A stretch of 7,333 nt of DNA from Nitrospirota bacterium (GCA_021838765.1 JAKCCY010000132.1:1-7333), one strand, 5' to 3'. Shown: positions 1 through 6,536, counted from the first letter of the stretch. The notes: a model not told the origin generated them from the sequence alone. Program-made: numbers and translations.

Positions 1-531
1 CCATGGAGGCGCTGGAGACGGCAGCGACGGGATATCCGCATCCTCAAGAAAATCTCCGCGATATTCCGAAAGCTGGCCTCTGAGCCGCTCCCGGCATCCA
101 CTGCAGACAGATGGCTCATGAAGGCTGTCGCAACCGGATGGCGGGGTGTCATCGAGGAGACGGCACAGGTCGACCGGATCCTGCCCGCTTCCGGATCCCG
201 CCCACCAGACGTAGATCCTGTCTCCTTCGAGAACGAAAGACTTCCCCAGACGTTTTTTCAGGATATAGATTGTGCTGCTGAGATTTTGCCGGCCGGTGGC
301 ATCGTCCATGCCCGGCCAGAACAGTCTGACGAGATCCTCCCTGCGATGGCGCTTTCGCTCGATCACCAGATACAAAAAGAGCGTATAGGGCTTGTCGAAA
401 ACCGCCCGCGCAAGAACGCGCCCTCCCAGGAATATTCCGGAAGCGCCAAGCACCCGGACATCGAGACACGCTTTTTTCTGGCCGTTCCGGTCCATGGGAA
501 AACATCTCCAACGTACGGATTCCCTCTCCAT
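1..531 (-). CDS. BTAD-family transcriptional regulator, N-terminal part (gene continues beyond the left edge)
   Basis: Reading leftward from ATG at 531 the frame stays open to base 1, giving 177 visible residues without a stop. The first ~110 residues look like the OmpR-type winged helix of BTAD/SARP regulators: a strand region with LDVRVLG, then REDLVRLFWPGMDD, then QNLSSTIYILKKRLGK (recognition-helix region), then the wing strand. A short linker with C134, H138, C143 and C146 leads into LSEYRGDFLED, the usual start of the BTAD helical domain. The protein is clearly related to the N-terminus of the rightward gene at 943. Two starts are possible: ATG at 531 has no good ribosome site; ATG at 495 (12 codons later) has GGAG about 10 bases upstream and begins closer to the conserved domain, so 495 may be the true start. 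Family members act in the cytoplasm as DNA-binding activators. Whether this one also carries an ATPase lies outside the window. Confidence 0.85.
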   Translation of the reverse strand, partial: MERESVRWRCFPMDRNGQKKACLDVRVLGASGIFLGGRVLARAVFDKPYTLFLYLVIERKRHRREDLVRLFWPGMDDATGRQNLSSTIYILKKRLGKSFVLEGDRIYVWWAGSGSGQDPVDLCRLLDDTPPSGCDSLHEPSVCSGCRERLRGQLSEYRGDFLEDADIPSLPSPAPPW

Positions 532-695
532 TACCAGTGGCAAAGGGAATCAATCAGGCGGGACTTGCAGGGAAAATCGAAAACAGGCAATCCGAAAGAA
601 GACTGTAAAAGACACTTCCAGTCGGCGCCAATCAATAAAATAAGAAGATCGGCCATGACATTAGCACGACTCCACGAAATTTTCCATAACATTTA

Positions 696-701
696 TTAAT
701 A
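696..701 (-). promoter_or_regulatory. Candidate -10 box for the leftward BTAD gene
   Basis: On the minus strand this reads TATTAA. It lies where a -10 element should be if the palindrome at 722-737 were centred at about -41.5, the class II activator position. Transcription would then start near 688 and leave an untranslated leader of about 155-190 bases. This is a positional inference in an AT-rich stretch where such hexamers arise easily by chance. Confidence 0.3.
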
Positions 702-721
702 AAAATAATATATCATAAAAA

Positions 722-737
722 TGTGACTGCGGTCACA
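722..737. promoter_or_regulatory. CRP/FNR-family operator palindrome, TGTGA-N6-TCACA
   Basis: The 16 bases TGTGACTGCGGTCACA form a perfect inverted repeat: TGTGAC and GTCACA arms around TGCG. The half-sites match the Escherichia coli CRP consensus TGTGA-N6-TCACA exactly. The flanks add A-rich sequence on the left and T-rich sequence on the right, as in strong CRP sites. It lies between two divergent regulator genes, next to an AT-rich tract. The family of factor (CRP, or a related FNR/Dnr-type protein) is inferred from the sequence only, and no such regulator gene is in the window. Confidence 0.65.
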
Positions 738-942
738 CGATTTTTAAAAACAAACCCTCGCCGGTACTGGAATGATGGCGCCTCCCCGTCTGGATCCGGT
801 TGATTGATTCCCCTTTCAGAATCGCTTCAGAACCCATTGAGCGATCTCTCTTCTCTTCACGTTCGATCCGCTTTAGCCTTGGAAGCTCCAGATCGAAGCT
901 GATCGTCAAGAATGCCGTCTGACTCCCAACAAGGAACGAGAT

Positions 943-3561
943 GTGAAATCCGGTCGCGGAGATGACCACAACCCTTCCATCAGAGTGCAGCTCCTTGGCC
1001 AGCCCTTCATCTTCCTGGAAGAGCGGCAAATAAGGATTCCTCCTTCGAGCCTTGGCTTCATGCTGCTGGTCCGGACTCTTCTCACCCCGCCCCACCGCTT
1101 CCGGCGGGTGGAGCTTGCCGACATGATGTGGCCGGACTCCCTGTCTCCCATGAACAACCTGAGGCAGCTTCTCTTTCGCATGAAACCTGTCCTGGAAGAG
1201 CTGTCTCCTGTTTTTGCGACGGACCGCGACACCGTCTTCATCAAAAATCCCGAACGCATCCTTCTCGACATCCACGACTTCCAGTTTCCTTTCCACTGCC
1301 AGCCTCCCCATCCTCCGGAGCATTGCCCCTCCTGCTTTTCTGATCTCGAGCACTCCCTTTCCCTTTACACGGGGGCATTCCTCGAAGGCTGGGATCTTCC
1401 CGGCTCCGAACCATTCGACGACTGGGCCCTAAGCCTCCGGAACCAGCTTGAGGCACTGTCTCTTGACCGTCTGAAGAAAGTCCTCAGCCACTACAGAAGG
1501 AGGGGCGACATTCATAAGGTGCTGTTCTACGCGCGAATGCTCTCTTCGGCCGTTCCGGACCAGGAAGATTTTCAGGCGGAGCTTTTCCTCGCCCTCGATG
1601 AGGCGGGGTGCCACGAAGAAATCGTTGAGCGGTTCAAAGAGGTCAGGGCACGCTCCCGGGAGCTGTTCGGAGCCGAACCCGAAGAACGGATCAGAAAAGT
1701 CTACGAAAGGGCCGTCCAGGGAAAAGGATGCCAGGCATTTCCGACCAAAAGAACCCAGGAGCCGCTTCTTGAGTGGCGCCATATGACCTATATCGCCATT
1801 GCCTTCTCCTTCCCGGGGCTTTCCGACCCTGAAGAACAGTTCCAGTGGGCCGAAAAAGCCATCGGGATCTGCAGCAAGTGGATCGAACACTACGGAGGGA
1901 CAGCTCTCCAGAGCTTCGGCACGCTTATCCTGGGAGCCTTCGGACATCCGTTCATCCAGGAACAGATGTCCATCCAGGCCCTTTTCTGCGCTCTCCGGAT
2001 CCAGAAAGCAATGCAATCGGTCGAGTCCGGCCAGGGGGTCTGCGTACAGATCGGAATTCATGGAGAAAATACCATCGTACCGGACACGAAGGCATTCATC
2101 AGCCTCTCCGACAAACCGGTCAAAGCCACCCTAAAACTTGCAGAGCAGGCAGGCCCCTTCGAGGTTCTTGCAAGCGGACCGGCGCTTGCGAGAACAAAGG
2201 GCCATGTCAGGAGTCTGCCTCTTTCGCCGGGACCGGTTGAGGGAGAAGAAGACCGTTTCCCGGTGCACCGGATCCTCTCTCCCATCGACAGCCGTCAACG
2301 TTTTTTCCAGATGTGCAGCGCCCCCGAAACACCCTTCGTCGGCCGAATATCCGAATTGGAGCGGTTGAGGGAGATATGGGAGAGGGTGCTTCAATCGCAG
2401 TGTGCCCTTTTTGGAATCAGGGGGGAAAAGGGGATGGGAAAATCCCGGCTCCTCAGCTGTTTTCTGAAACAGGCAGGAGCCGATCCGTCGCACATCCGGA
2501 TGATTTTCTGCAGACCGGACAGGCAGGGAACTCCGTTTTTCCCGATCATCGAGGAAATCAGGACATCTTTCGCCGTGGAATCGATTCTTACGCAGTCGAC
2601 ACTCGAAAAAATGTTCGATGTCATCGAAATAAGACCCGGCACCAGGAACCGCGTGGGGAAAGTTCTCGCCCAACTGATGGAAGTCCCCTTGGAGCTCCCC
2701 GGAGAAAAGGGACTTCTCCCTCCGGAGATTCTCCATCAGGAAGCCATCGAATTTCTCACAGCCTTTCTCCTTCGCCGGTCACCGAAATCTCCCCTCATCG
2801 TCGGGGTCGAGGACATCCACTGGGCCGATCCCCTGACAATGAAGGTGCTAAAAAGAGTTGGCGTCGCACCGCCGCCCGCGCCCTTTCTGCTGCTTTTCAC
2901 CAGCCGGAACCCGCCTGACCGCCCTGGCGGGGACTTCTCCAGGGTGGAGCATGTTTTTCTGGAGCCGATTTCTTCCGGGGAGATCCGGGAGCTTGTTCAA
3001 GAAATGGATCCGCAGGAAAGGATTTCTCCCGAAAACCGGAAAAGAATCGAGAGGGAATCCGACGGGATTCCCCTCTTTGTCGAAGAGCTTGTCCGTCTTT
3101 TCAGGGATGCCCCGGCCGGCGATTCCCTCCCGCCCGGCTCCGTCCCCGAGATCCTGGACGACTACCTGACACACAGGCTCCAGACGGCAGGGTCAAACAG
3201 ATTCCTTCTGGGAAAGGCCTCCGTTATCGGCCAATGCTTTACAAGGGACCTTCTGCTCGCCATCTGCTCGGAAGACGAACGGAAAAACTTCGATTCCCGG
3301 CTGGAAGGGCTCACCCGGTCCGGCCTCATCAAACCATCGGAAGTCGAAGGAACCCCTCTTTTTGCCTTCTCGAGCGCCCTTCTCCGCCACAAGGCCTATA
3401 GCTCCCTGACCGACAGGACAAGAAGAGCTCTCCACCGACAGGTGCTTCAGTCGCTCGAGACGCAGGCAGGAAAAACCGTCGCCTTCCCCGACGAAGCGAT
3501 CGAATACCATCGGGAAATGGCCTCAGACAGGGAACTCCTGACCATGGGCAACGGCCTTTAA
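943..3561 (+). CDS. Multidomain regulator: winged helix, BTAD, degenerate nucleotide-cyclase-like domain, AAA_16 ATPase
   Basis: An 872-aa cytoplasmic signal-integrating transcription factor of the BTAD/AAA type. The start is GTG at 943, preceded by AAGGA at 931-935 (7-base spacing); no ATG, GTG or TTG lies further upstream in frame before the stop at 874. Residues ~12-110 are the winged helix (VELADMMWPD, NNLRQLLFRM); ~130-260 the BTAD helical domain (LYTGAFLEGW, ELFGAEPEERI). Residues ~281-425 align with class III adenylate/guanylate cyclases but lack the catalytic residues. Residues ~464-720 are the ATPase: FVGR at 465-468, Walker A GEKGMGKS at 494-501, Walker B-like GVEDIHWAD at 621-629, and DGIPLFVEELVR at 707-718. 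A helical segment, ALLRHKAYSSLTDRTRRALH (812-831), follows. Relatives usually continue into TPR repeats; here the protein ends about 40 residues later. Targets and ligand are unknown. The family assignment is firm; the function is inferred. Confidence 0.93.
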   Translation: MKSGRGDDHNPSIRVQLLGQPFIFLEERQIRIPPSSLGFMLLVRTLLTPPHRFRRVELADMMWPDSLSPMNNLRQLLFRMKPVLEELSPVFATDRDTVFIKNPERILLDIHDFQFPFHCQPPHPPEHCPSCFSDLEHSLSLYTGAFLEGWDLPGSEPFDDWALSLRNQLEALSLDRLKKVLSHYRRRGDIHKVLFYARMLSSAVPDQEDFQAELFLALDEAGCHEEIVERFKEVRARSRELFGAEPEERIRKVYERAVQGKGCQAFPTKRTQEPLLEWRHMTYIAIAFSFPGLSDPEEQFQWAEKAIGICSKWIEHYGGTALQSFGTLILGAFGHPFIQEQMSIQALFCALRIQKAMQSVESGQGVCVQIGIHGENTIVPDTKAFISLSDKPVKATLKLAEQAGPFEVLASGPALARTKGHVRSLPLSPGPVEGEEDRFPVHRILSPIDSRQRFFQMCSAPETPFVGRISELERLREIWERVLQSQCALFGIRGEKGMGKSRLLSCFLKQAGADPSHIRMIFCRPDRQGTPFFPIIEEIRTSFAVESILTQSTLEKMFDVIEIRPGTRNRVGKVLAQLMEVPLELPGEKGLLPPEILHQEAIEFLTAFLLRRSPKSPLIVGVEDIHWADPLTMKVLKRVGVAPPPAPFLLLFTSRNPPDRPGGDFSRVEHVFLEPISSGEIRELVQEMDPQERISPENRKRIERESDGIPLFVEELVRLFRDAPAGDSLPPGSVPEILDDYLTHRLQTAGSNRFLLGKASVIGQCFTRDLLLAICSEDERKNFDSRLEGLTRSGLIKPSEVEGTPLFAFSSALLRHKAYSSLTDRTRRALHRQVLQSLETQAGKTVAFPDEAIEYHREMASDRELLTMGNGL

Positions 3562-3574
3562 CTCCGCTCCTCCC

Positions 3575-3591
3575 CCGCCGGAAAGCTTACC
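3575..3591. repeat. 17-bp near-repeat, copy 1
   Basis: CCGCCGGAAAGCTTACC just after the BTAD-ATPase stop codon matches 5005-5021 (CCGCCGGAAAGGTTACC) at 16 of 17 positions in the same orientation. Both copies sit at the 3' end of a gene. The flanks do not match, so it may be coincidence or a small dispersed element. Confidence 0.3.
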
Positions 3592-3619
3592 CTTTTTAGG
3601 ACTTGAGCAATGTGTTTTT

Positions 3620-3690
3620 CTGAGGACATCATAACATAATATATTATTAAATATGAAAATATATTAAACACTTATGATGTTATTTCTCAG
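3620..3690. repeat. AT-rich interrupted inverted repeat
   Basis: ACATCATAA at 3626-3634 is exactly complementary to TTATGATGT at 3672-3680, and CTGAG at 3620-3624 to CTCAG at 3686-3690, with offsets of one and five bases between the inner and outer arms. The 37-base spacer is nearly all A/T and contains AATATATT twice (3638-3645 and 3658-3665). It could be a regulatory AT-rich element, a nucleoid-protein target, or the scar of a small mobile element; nothing distinguishes these. Confidence 0.45.
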
Positions 3691-3963
3691 CGTGAACACA
3701 GGAAACAACTCAAAGCACACATTATACGCCACACCAGACAAGACCAGCGTCCATCAGGTATTATTTTTCGGGAAGGTTTTCTTAGTCGCCATGTTTTTCG
3801 ATTTTGAACGTTGATTCTCTGGGGAATCCATCCAGGAGCATGTTCTTCTTTCCAGAAAATTAGCGCAGATGCTCCAGTCCGATTTGAGTTTTTTCTAAAG
3901 CGAACCGAAAAGTCAGGACGGTGTCTTGGATCCCTGTCTGATTACTGAGACATTAACCATATC

Positions 3964-3970
3964 AAGGAGG
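3964..3970 (+). promoter_or_regulatory. Strong Shine-Dalgarno for the chemoreceptor gene
   Basis: AAGGAGG lies five bases before ATG at 3976, close to the ideal anti-Shine-Dalgarno complement. It fixes the start and suggests efficient translation. Confidence 0.85.
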
Positions 3971-3975
3971 CAATC

Positions 3976-4914
3976 ATGATATCTGAGAATCTTCGACAGA
4001 CCTCTTCCCAACCCGACTCGGATCTCCTTGAGAAGAGGGTTCTGGAGCTTGAGACTCTTTGGGCCGCCATCAATCGAACCACGGGGATCATCAGTTTTAC
4101 CCCCGATGGGGTCGTTCTGGATGCAAACGAGAATTTCCTGAAAACTGTCGGCTATTCGATTGAGCAGCTCAAGGGACAGCACCACAGGATCTTATGCAAG
4201 TCCGAATATGCGCAAAGTTCTGCCTACCATAACTTTTGGAGGCAGCTGGCTGCTGGAACCCCCATCAAGGGGATCTTTGAACGCATCGACAAATACGGCA
4301 AGTCCATCTGGCTCGAAGCCGAATACACCCCGATTTTTGATAACTCCGGGAAAGTGGTCCAGGTTGTCAAGAATGCCCGGAATATTACAAACCAGGTAGA
4401 GTCCGAACGGATGCTTGAAGAAGTGACGGACAGCCTGGAGTCACAGATCCGGGAGGGCGAAAAGGCAATCTCCGGGGTGAGTAGCAAAATGTCCGAAGTC
4501 CTCGAAAAAAATTCCAATTTCAAGGTTTCGATTGAGAGCCTGTCTGGACAGACGATGGAGATCAACAAGATCGTCGGAACGATCCGGGAAATCGCCTCCC
4601 AGACCAATCTCCTGGCTTTAAATGCCGCCATCGAGGCTGCCCGGGCAGGAGAAAACGGACGGGGCTTCGCCGTCGTTGCCGATGAGGTCCGGAAACTCGC
4701 CCAGCGGGTCCAGGATGCAACCCGGGAGATCCAGCAAAATACCCAGGACATTACCAGGGCCATGGAGGAGATCGCCAAAAAGTCCTCGGAAAACAGCACC
4801 CTTATTGAAAAGACCCAGTTGGTGTCCTCCGATGCCAACCAGAGCTTCGATGGCCTGACACAGGTGACGGGTAGGATCAAGTCCCTTGTGGAATCTTTGA
4901 AAAAGACAAATTAG
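3976..4914 (+). CDS. Soluble PAS-domain methyl-accepting chemotaxis protein
   Basis: A 312-aa chemoreceptor-like protein that would signal to a CheA/CheW array. Residues ~25-140 form one PAS sensor domain of the type often seen in bacterial chemoreceptors: [17 protein letters not shown], then GQHHRIL, then an [22 protein letters not shown] segment. Residues ~141-312 form the coiled-coil signalling domain, whose hairpin tip (about 203-244) carries the highly conserved [20 protein letters not shown] and [15 protein letters not shown]. There is no signal peptide or membrane segment, so it should be cytosolic, sensing an internal cue such as redox state, oxygen or a metabolite. The cofactor is not evident; H69-H70 are conserved in this PAS class. 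The C-terminus (KKTN) lacks a CheR-binding pentapeptide such as NWETF. It stands alone: no che gene adjoins it, and a leftward gene ends 102 bases after its stop with no obvious terminator between. Confidence 0.95.
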   Translation: MISENLRQTSSQPDSDLLEKRVLELETLWAAINRTTGIISFTPDGVVLDANENFLKTVGYSIEQLKGQHHRILCKSEYAQSSAYHNFWRQLAAGTPIKGIFERIDKYGKSIWLEAEYTPIFDNSGKVVQVVKNARNITNQVESERMLEEVTDSLESQIREGEKAISGVSSKMSEVLEKNSNFKVSIESLSGQTMEINKIVGTIREIASQTNLLALNAAIEAARAGENGRGFAVVADEVRKLAQRVQDATREIQQNTQDITRAMEEIAKKSSENSTLIEKTQLVSSDANQSFDGLTQVTGRIKSLVESLKKTN

Positions 4915-5004
4915 ACGGTCCTCCCCTCAGACCACTCTTCCAAGTTCTCTCTCAGGCGGACGGTTTTCTTTTGGAATCGCCAGAACAATCATCTGGGTCT
5001 TCTT

Positions 5005-5021
5005 CCGCCGGAAAGGTTACC
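5005..5021. repeat. 17-bp near-repeat, copy 2
   Basis: CCGCCGGAAAGGTTACC overlaps the stop codon of the leftward MFS gene (5017-5019) and differs at one base from 3575-3591. TTCCGCCGGAA within it is a small palindrome that could form a weak hairpin after the MFS gene, but there is no T-run on either side. Confidence 0.3.
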
Positions 5022-6228
5022 TTCCAAGGTGCTCCCCCCTTCTTTCCGGCCCCAGCATGATGAGAAGGGCGATCAAGAGCGCCGAAAAACCGGCAACCGC
5101 CATCAGGGCCATATCGAGCCTCCCGCCCAGACGGACCGCAAGAGATGACTGGATCGTGGCATTGGCCGAAGCCATGAGATTTCCGGACTGGTAGACAAGA
5201 CCCGGAAAGAGCCCCCTGATCGCCGGAGGGGAGATCTCGTTTAAGTAGACCGGAACCACCCCCCATGCCCCCTGAACGAAAAACTGCATCAGGAAAGCGG
5301 CCATGGCAATGACCAGAAGGCCATGAGAGCTTCCCCACAAGGGTGTGCAAACAAGAGCCGCAGCCGCGGCCCAAAGAATCGACTTTCTTCTTCCAATCCT
5401 CTCGGACAGGGTACTCAGCGTCAGCCCCCCCAGGATAGCCCCTATATTGTACAAGACCGCAATGCCACCAACCTCCCGGGGAGAGAGGTGATGGATCCCT
5501 TCAAGAAAACTCGGGTACAGATCCTGTGTCCCATGGCTTAAAAAATTGAAAGCGGTCATCAGGCAGGTCGCAAAAAGAATGGTTTTCCAATGGACACAGA
5601 GGATCTTGCCAAAGTCCGGAAACTCCCCGGAACCATGGCTTTTGACAGGCGACTCCGGAATATTTCTCCGGATATACAACACCAGAAACGCCGGAAGAAG
5701 CGCCAGCATCATCAGCCCCCTCCACCCTGTCTCGGGATAGATGAACGCGTAGGCCAAGGAGGCCAGGAGGTAGCCCGAGGGGTATCCGGCCTGCAAGATG
5801 CCGGATACAAACCCTCTCGCGGGAGGCGGCACGCTTTCCATCACCAGGGAGGATCCGGCACCCCATTCCCCTCCCATGGCGATGCCGAAAAGCGCACGGA
5901 GAAGAAAAAAAAGCCCCAGGGAAGGAGCCCATGCCGACAAAAACCCAAAAACGGAATACGACAGGACAACCGCCATCAGGACAGGCCTTCGCCCATACCG
6001 GTCGGAGAGAACGCCGAAGAAAAGGGCGCCGACAGGACGGGTTGCAAGCGTCAGGAAGATTGCGACCGTCACCGCCGTCAGGGAGGCGTGAAAGGTCGAA
6101 GCAACATCCTTCAGCACAAAAATCAGCAGAAAAAAATCAAAAGCATCGAGAGCCCACCCCAAAAATCCTGCCAGGACCACGCGGCGATGGACGGGCTCAA
6201 GATGGCCGAAATCGCTGACAAACATCAT
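5017..6228 (-). CDS. MFS transporter, SHS/Jen type: probable lactate/pyruvate:H+ symporter
   Basis: An inner-membrane carrier of the major facilitator superfamily, 403 aa from ATG at 6228, with about twelve hydrophobic segments. Motif A occurs twice, GVLSDRYGRR (72-81) in the first half and SERIGRR (275-281) in the second. TM1 carries GWALDAFDFF, and TM4-5 carry GIAMGGEWGAGSSLVMES, as in sialate:H+ symporters (SHS family). NFLSHGTQDLYPS (228-240) fits the Jen-type monocarboxylate signature NXX[S/T]HX[S/T]QDXXXT except that the final Thr is Ser. The substrate is therefore probably lactate, pyruvate or another short carboxylate with protons; this is inferred, and sialic acid is a weaker alternative. 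An in-frame GTG at 6255 would add nine residues, but GGGAGGAGG sits 8 bases before the ATG at 6228 and would lie inside that longer frame. The gene is convergent with the chemoreceptor gene. Confidence 0.93.
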   Translation of the reverse strand: MMFVSDFGHLEPVHRRVVLAGFLGWALDAFDFFLLIFVLKDVASTFHASLTAVTVAIFLTLATRPVGALFFGVLSDRYGRRPVLMAVVLSYSVFGFLSAWAPSLGLFFLLRALFGIAMGGEWGAGSSLVMESVPPPARGFVSGILQAGYPSGYLLASLAYAFIYPETGWRGLMMLALLPAFLVLYIRRNIPESPVKSHGSGEFPDFGKILCVHWKTILFATCLMTAFNFLSHGTQDLYPSFLEGIHHLSPREVGGIAVLYNIGAILGGLTLSTLSERIGRRKSILWAAAAALVCTPLWGSSHGLLVIAMAAFLMQFFVQGAWGVVPVYLNEISPPAIRGLFPGLVYQSGNLMASANATIQSSLAVRLGGRLDMALMAVAGFSALLIALLIMLGPERRGEHLGR

Positions 6229-6236
6229 ACGGGGGA

Positions 6237-6245
6237 CCTCCTCCC
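6237..6245 (-). promoter_or_regulatory. Shine-Dalgarno that fixes the MFS start
   Basis: On the minus strand this reads GGGAGGAGG and ends 8 bases before ATG at 6228. It argues for that ATG, and against the in-frame GTG at 6255, which lies upstream of it. Confidence 0.75.
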
Positions 6246-6516
6246 AGAAGATCACAAGAGGGAAGGCACAAACCAGAGCAACAACTCAAAGCCGGCTCTT
6301 CCTGGTGAGACAAACGTCGAGCGATTGACACCGCTCGGGACAGTACGGCGAAGACGACGGCGCTTTTTGGGTCAGAAAGCTCCCTGAGCTGAGGATATCC
6401 CGGTCTGATGTCCGGTTGATAGTCCGGCAGGCAACATCTTGCGAACACACGGGCATTTCCTTTCGACCAGCAACCCCGGACCATTTTGGGGTCGCATCGA
6501 AAATCACCCCCCCCTC

Positions 6517-6536
6517 AGGCCCCAGAGGGGCCTTTT
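6517..6536 (+). terminator. Intrinsic terminator, rightward, with no gene in front of it
   Basis: GGCCCC (6518-6523) pairs perfectly with GGGGCC (6527-6532) around an AGA loop, extended by A6517-T6533, and runs directly into TTTT (6533-6536) then CT. Only the plus-strand orientation has the T-run; on the minus strand the stem is followed by TGAGGGG. The nearest upstream gene (MFS) runs the other way, so the terminator must end an unannotated RNA or act as an attenuator in the leader of the acidic-protein gene 137 bases downstream. Confidence 0.65.

Larger units (their letters stand above)
532..942. other. Divergent intergenic region between two BTAD regulators
   Basis: This 411-bp gap separates the start codons of two opposed regulator genes and so should hold both promoters. 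It contains a strongly AT-rich tract at about 679-721, a CRP/FNR-type palindrome (722-737) and an A/T run just right of it. Further right, ATCGCT (821-826) can pair with AGCGAT (840-845) as a small hairpin in the presumed leader of the rightward gene. I see no credible protein-coding frame in the gap; the frames crossing it have unlikely composition and no ribosome sites. Confidence 0.6.
3562..3975. other. Non-coding gap between the BTAD-ATPase gene and the chemoreceptor gene
   Basis: A 414-bp stretch with no convincing gene. Its left half is extremely AT-rich around 3625-3670 and holds an interrupted inverted repeat (3620-3690). The right half should contain the chemoreceptor promoter, but I could not identify a -35/-10 pair or a flagellar sigma-28 site with confidence. 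No intrinsic terminator is obvious after the stop at 3559-3561; the T-run at 3593-3597 has no strong stem before it. Confidence 0.5.

Noticed and set aside
149..553. Minus-strand open frame of 134 codons
   Set aside because: Same strand as the BTAD gene but another frame; Arg/Gly/Ser-rich composition typical of an out-of-frame shadow.
118..699. Plus-strand open frame of 193 codons
   Set aside because: It is antisense to the leftward BTAD gene, whose minus-strand frame has clear winged-helix and BTAD motifs; the plus-strand peptide matches nothing and has no ribosome site.
733..1353. Minus-strand open frame of 206 codons
   Set aside because: Mostly antisense to the N-terminus of the 872-aa regulator and covering the divergent promoter region; unlikely composition.
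3674..3814. Short plus-strand frame of 46 residues in the AT-rich gap
   Set aside because: No ribosome site before it, its start lies inside the inverted repeat, and the peptide resembles nothing known.
3892..3918. Possible flagellar sigma-28 promoter beginning TAAAGCGA before the chemoreceptor gene
   Set aside because: The -35 half is passable, but the sequence at the expected -10 position (AGGACGGT) does not resemble GCCGATAA.
6229..6255. GTG start adding nine residues to the MFS protein
   Set aside because: The extension encodes the Shine-Dalgarno of the ATG at 6228, which is the better supported start.
5590..6387. Long plus-strand frame of 265 codons
   Set aside because: Antisense to the MFS gene, with a Lys/Arg/Gln-rich shadow composition; the minus strand encodes clear membrane segments and motif A.
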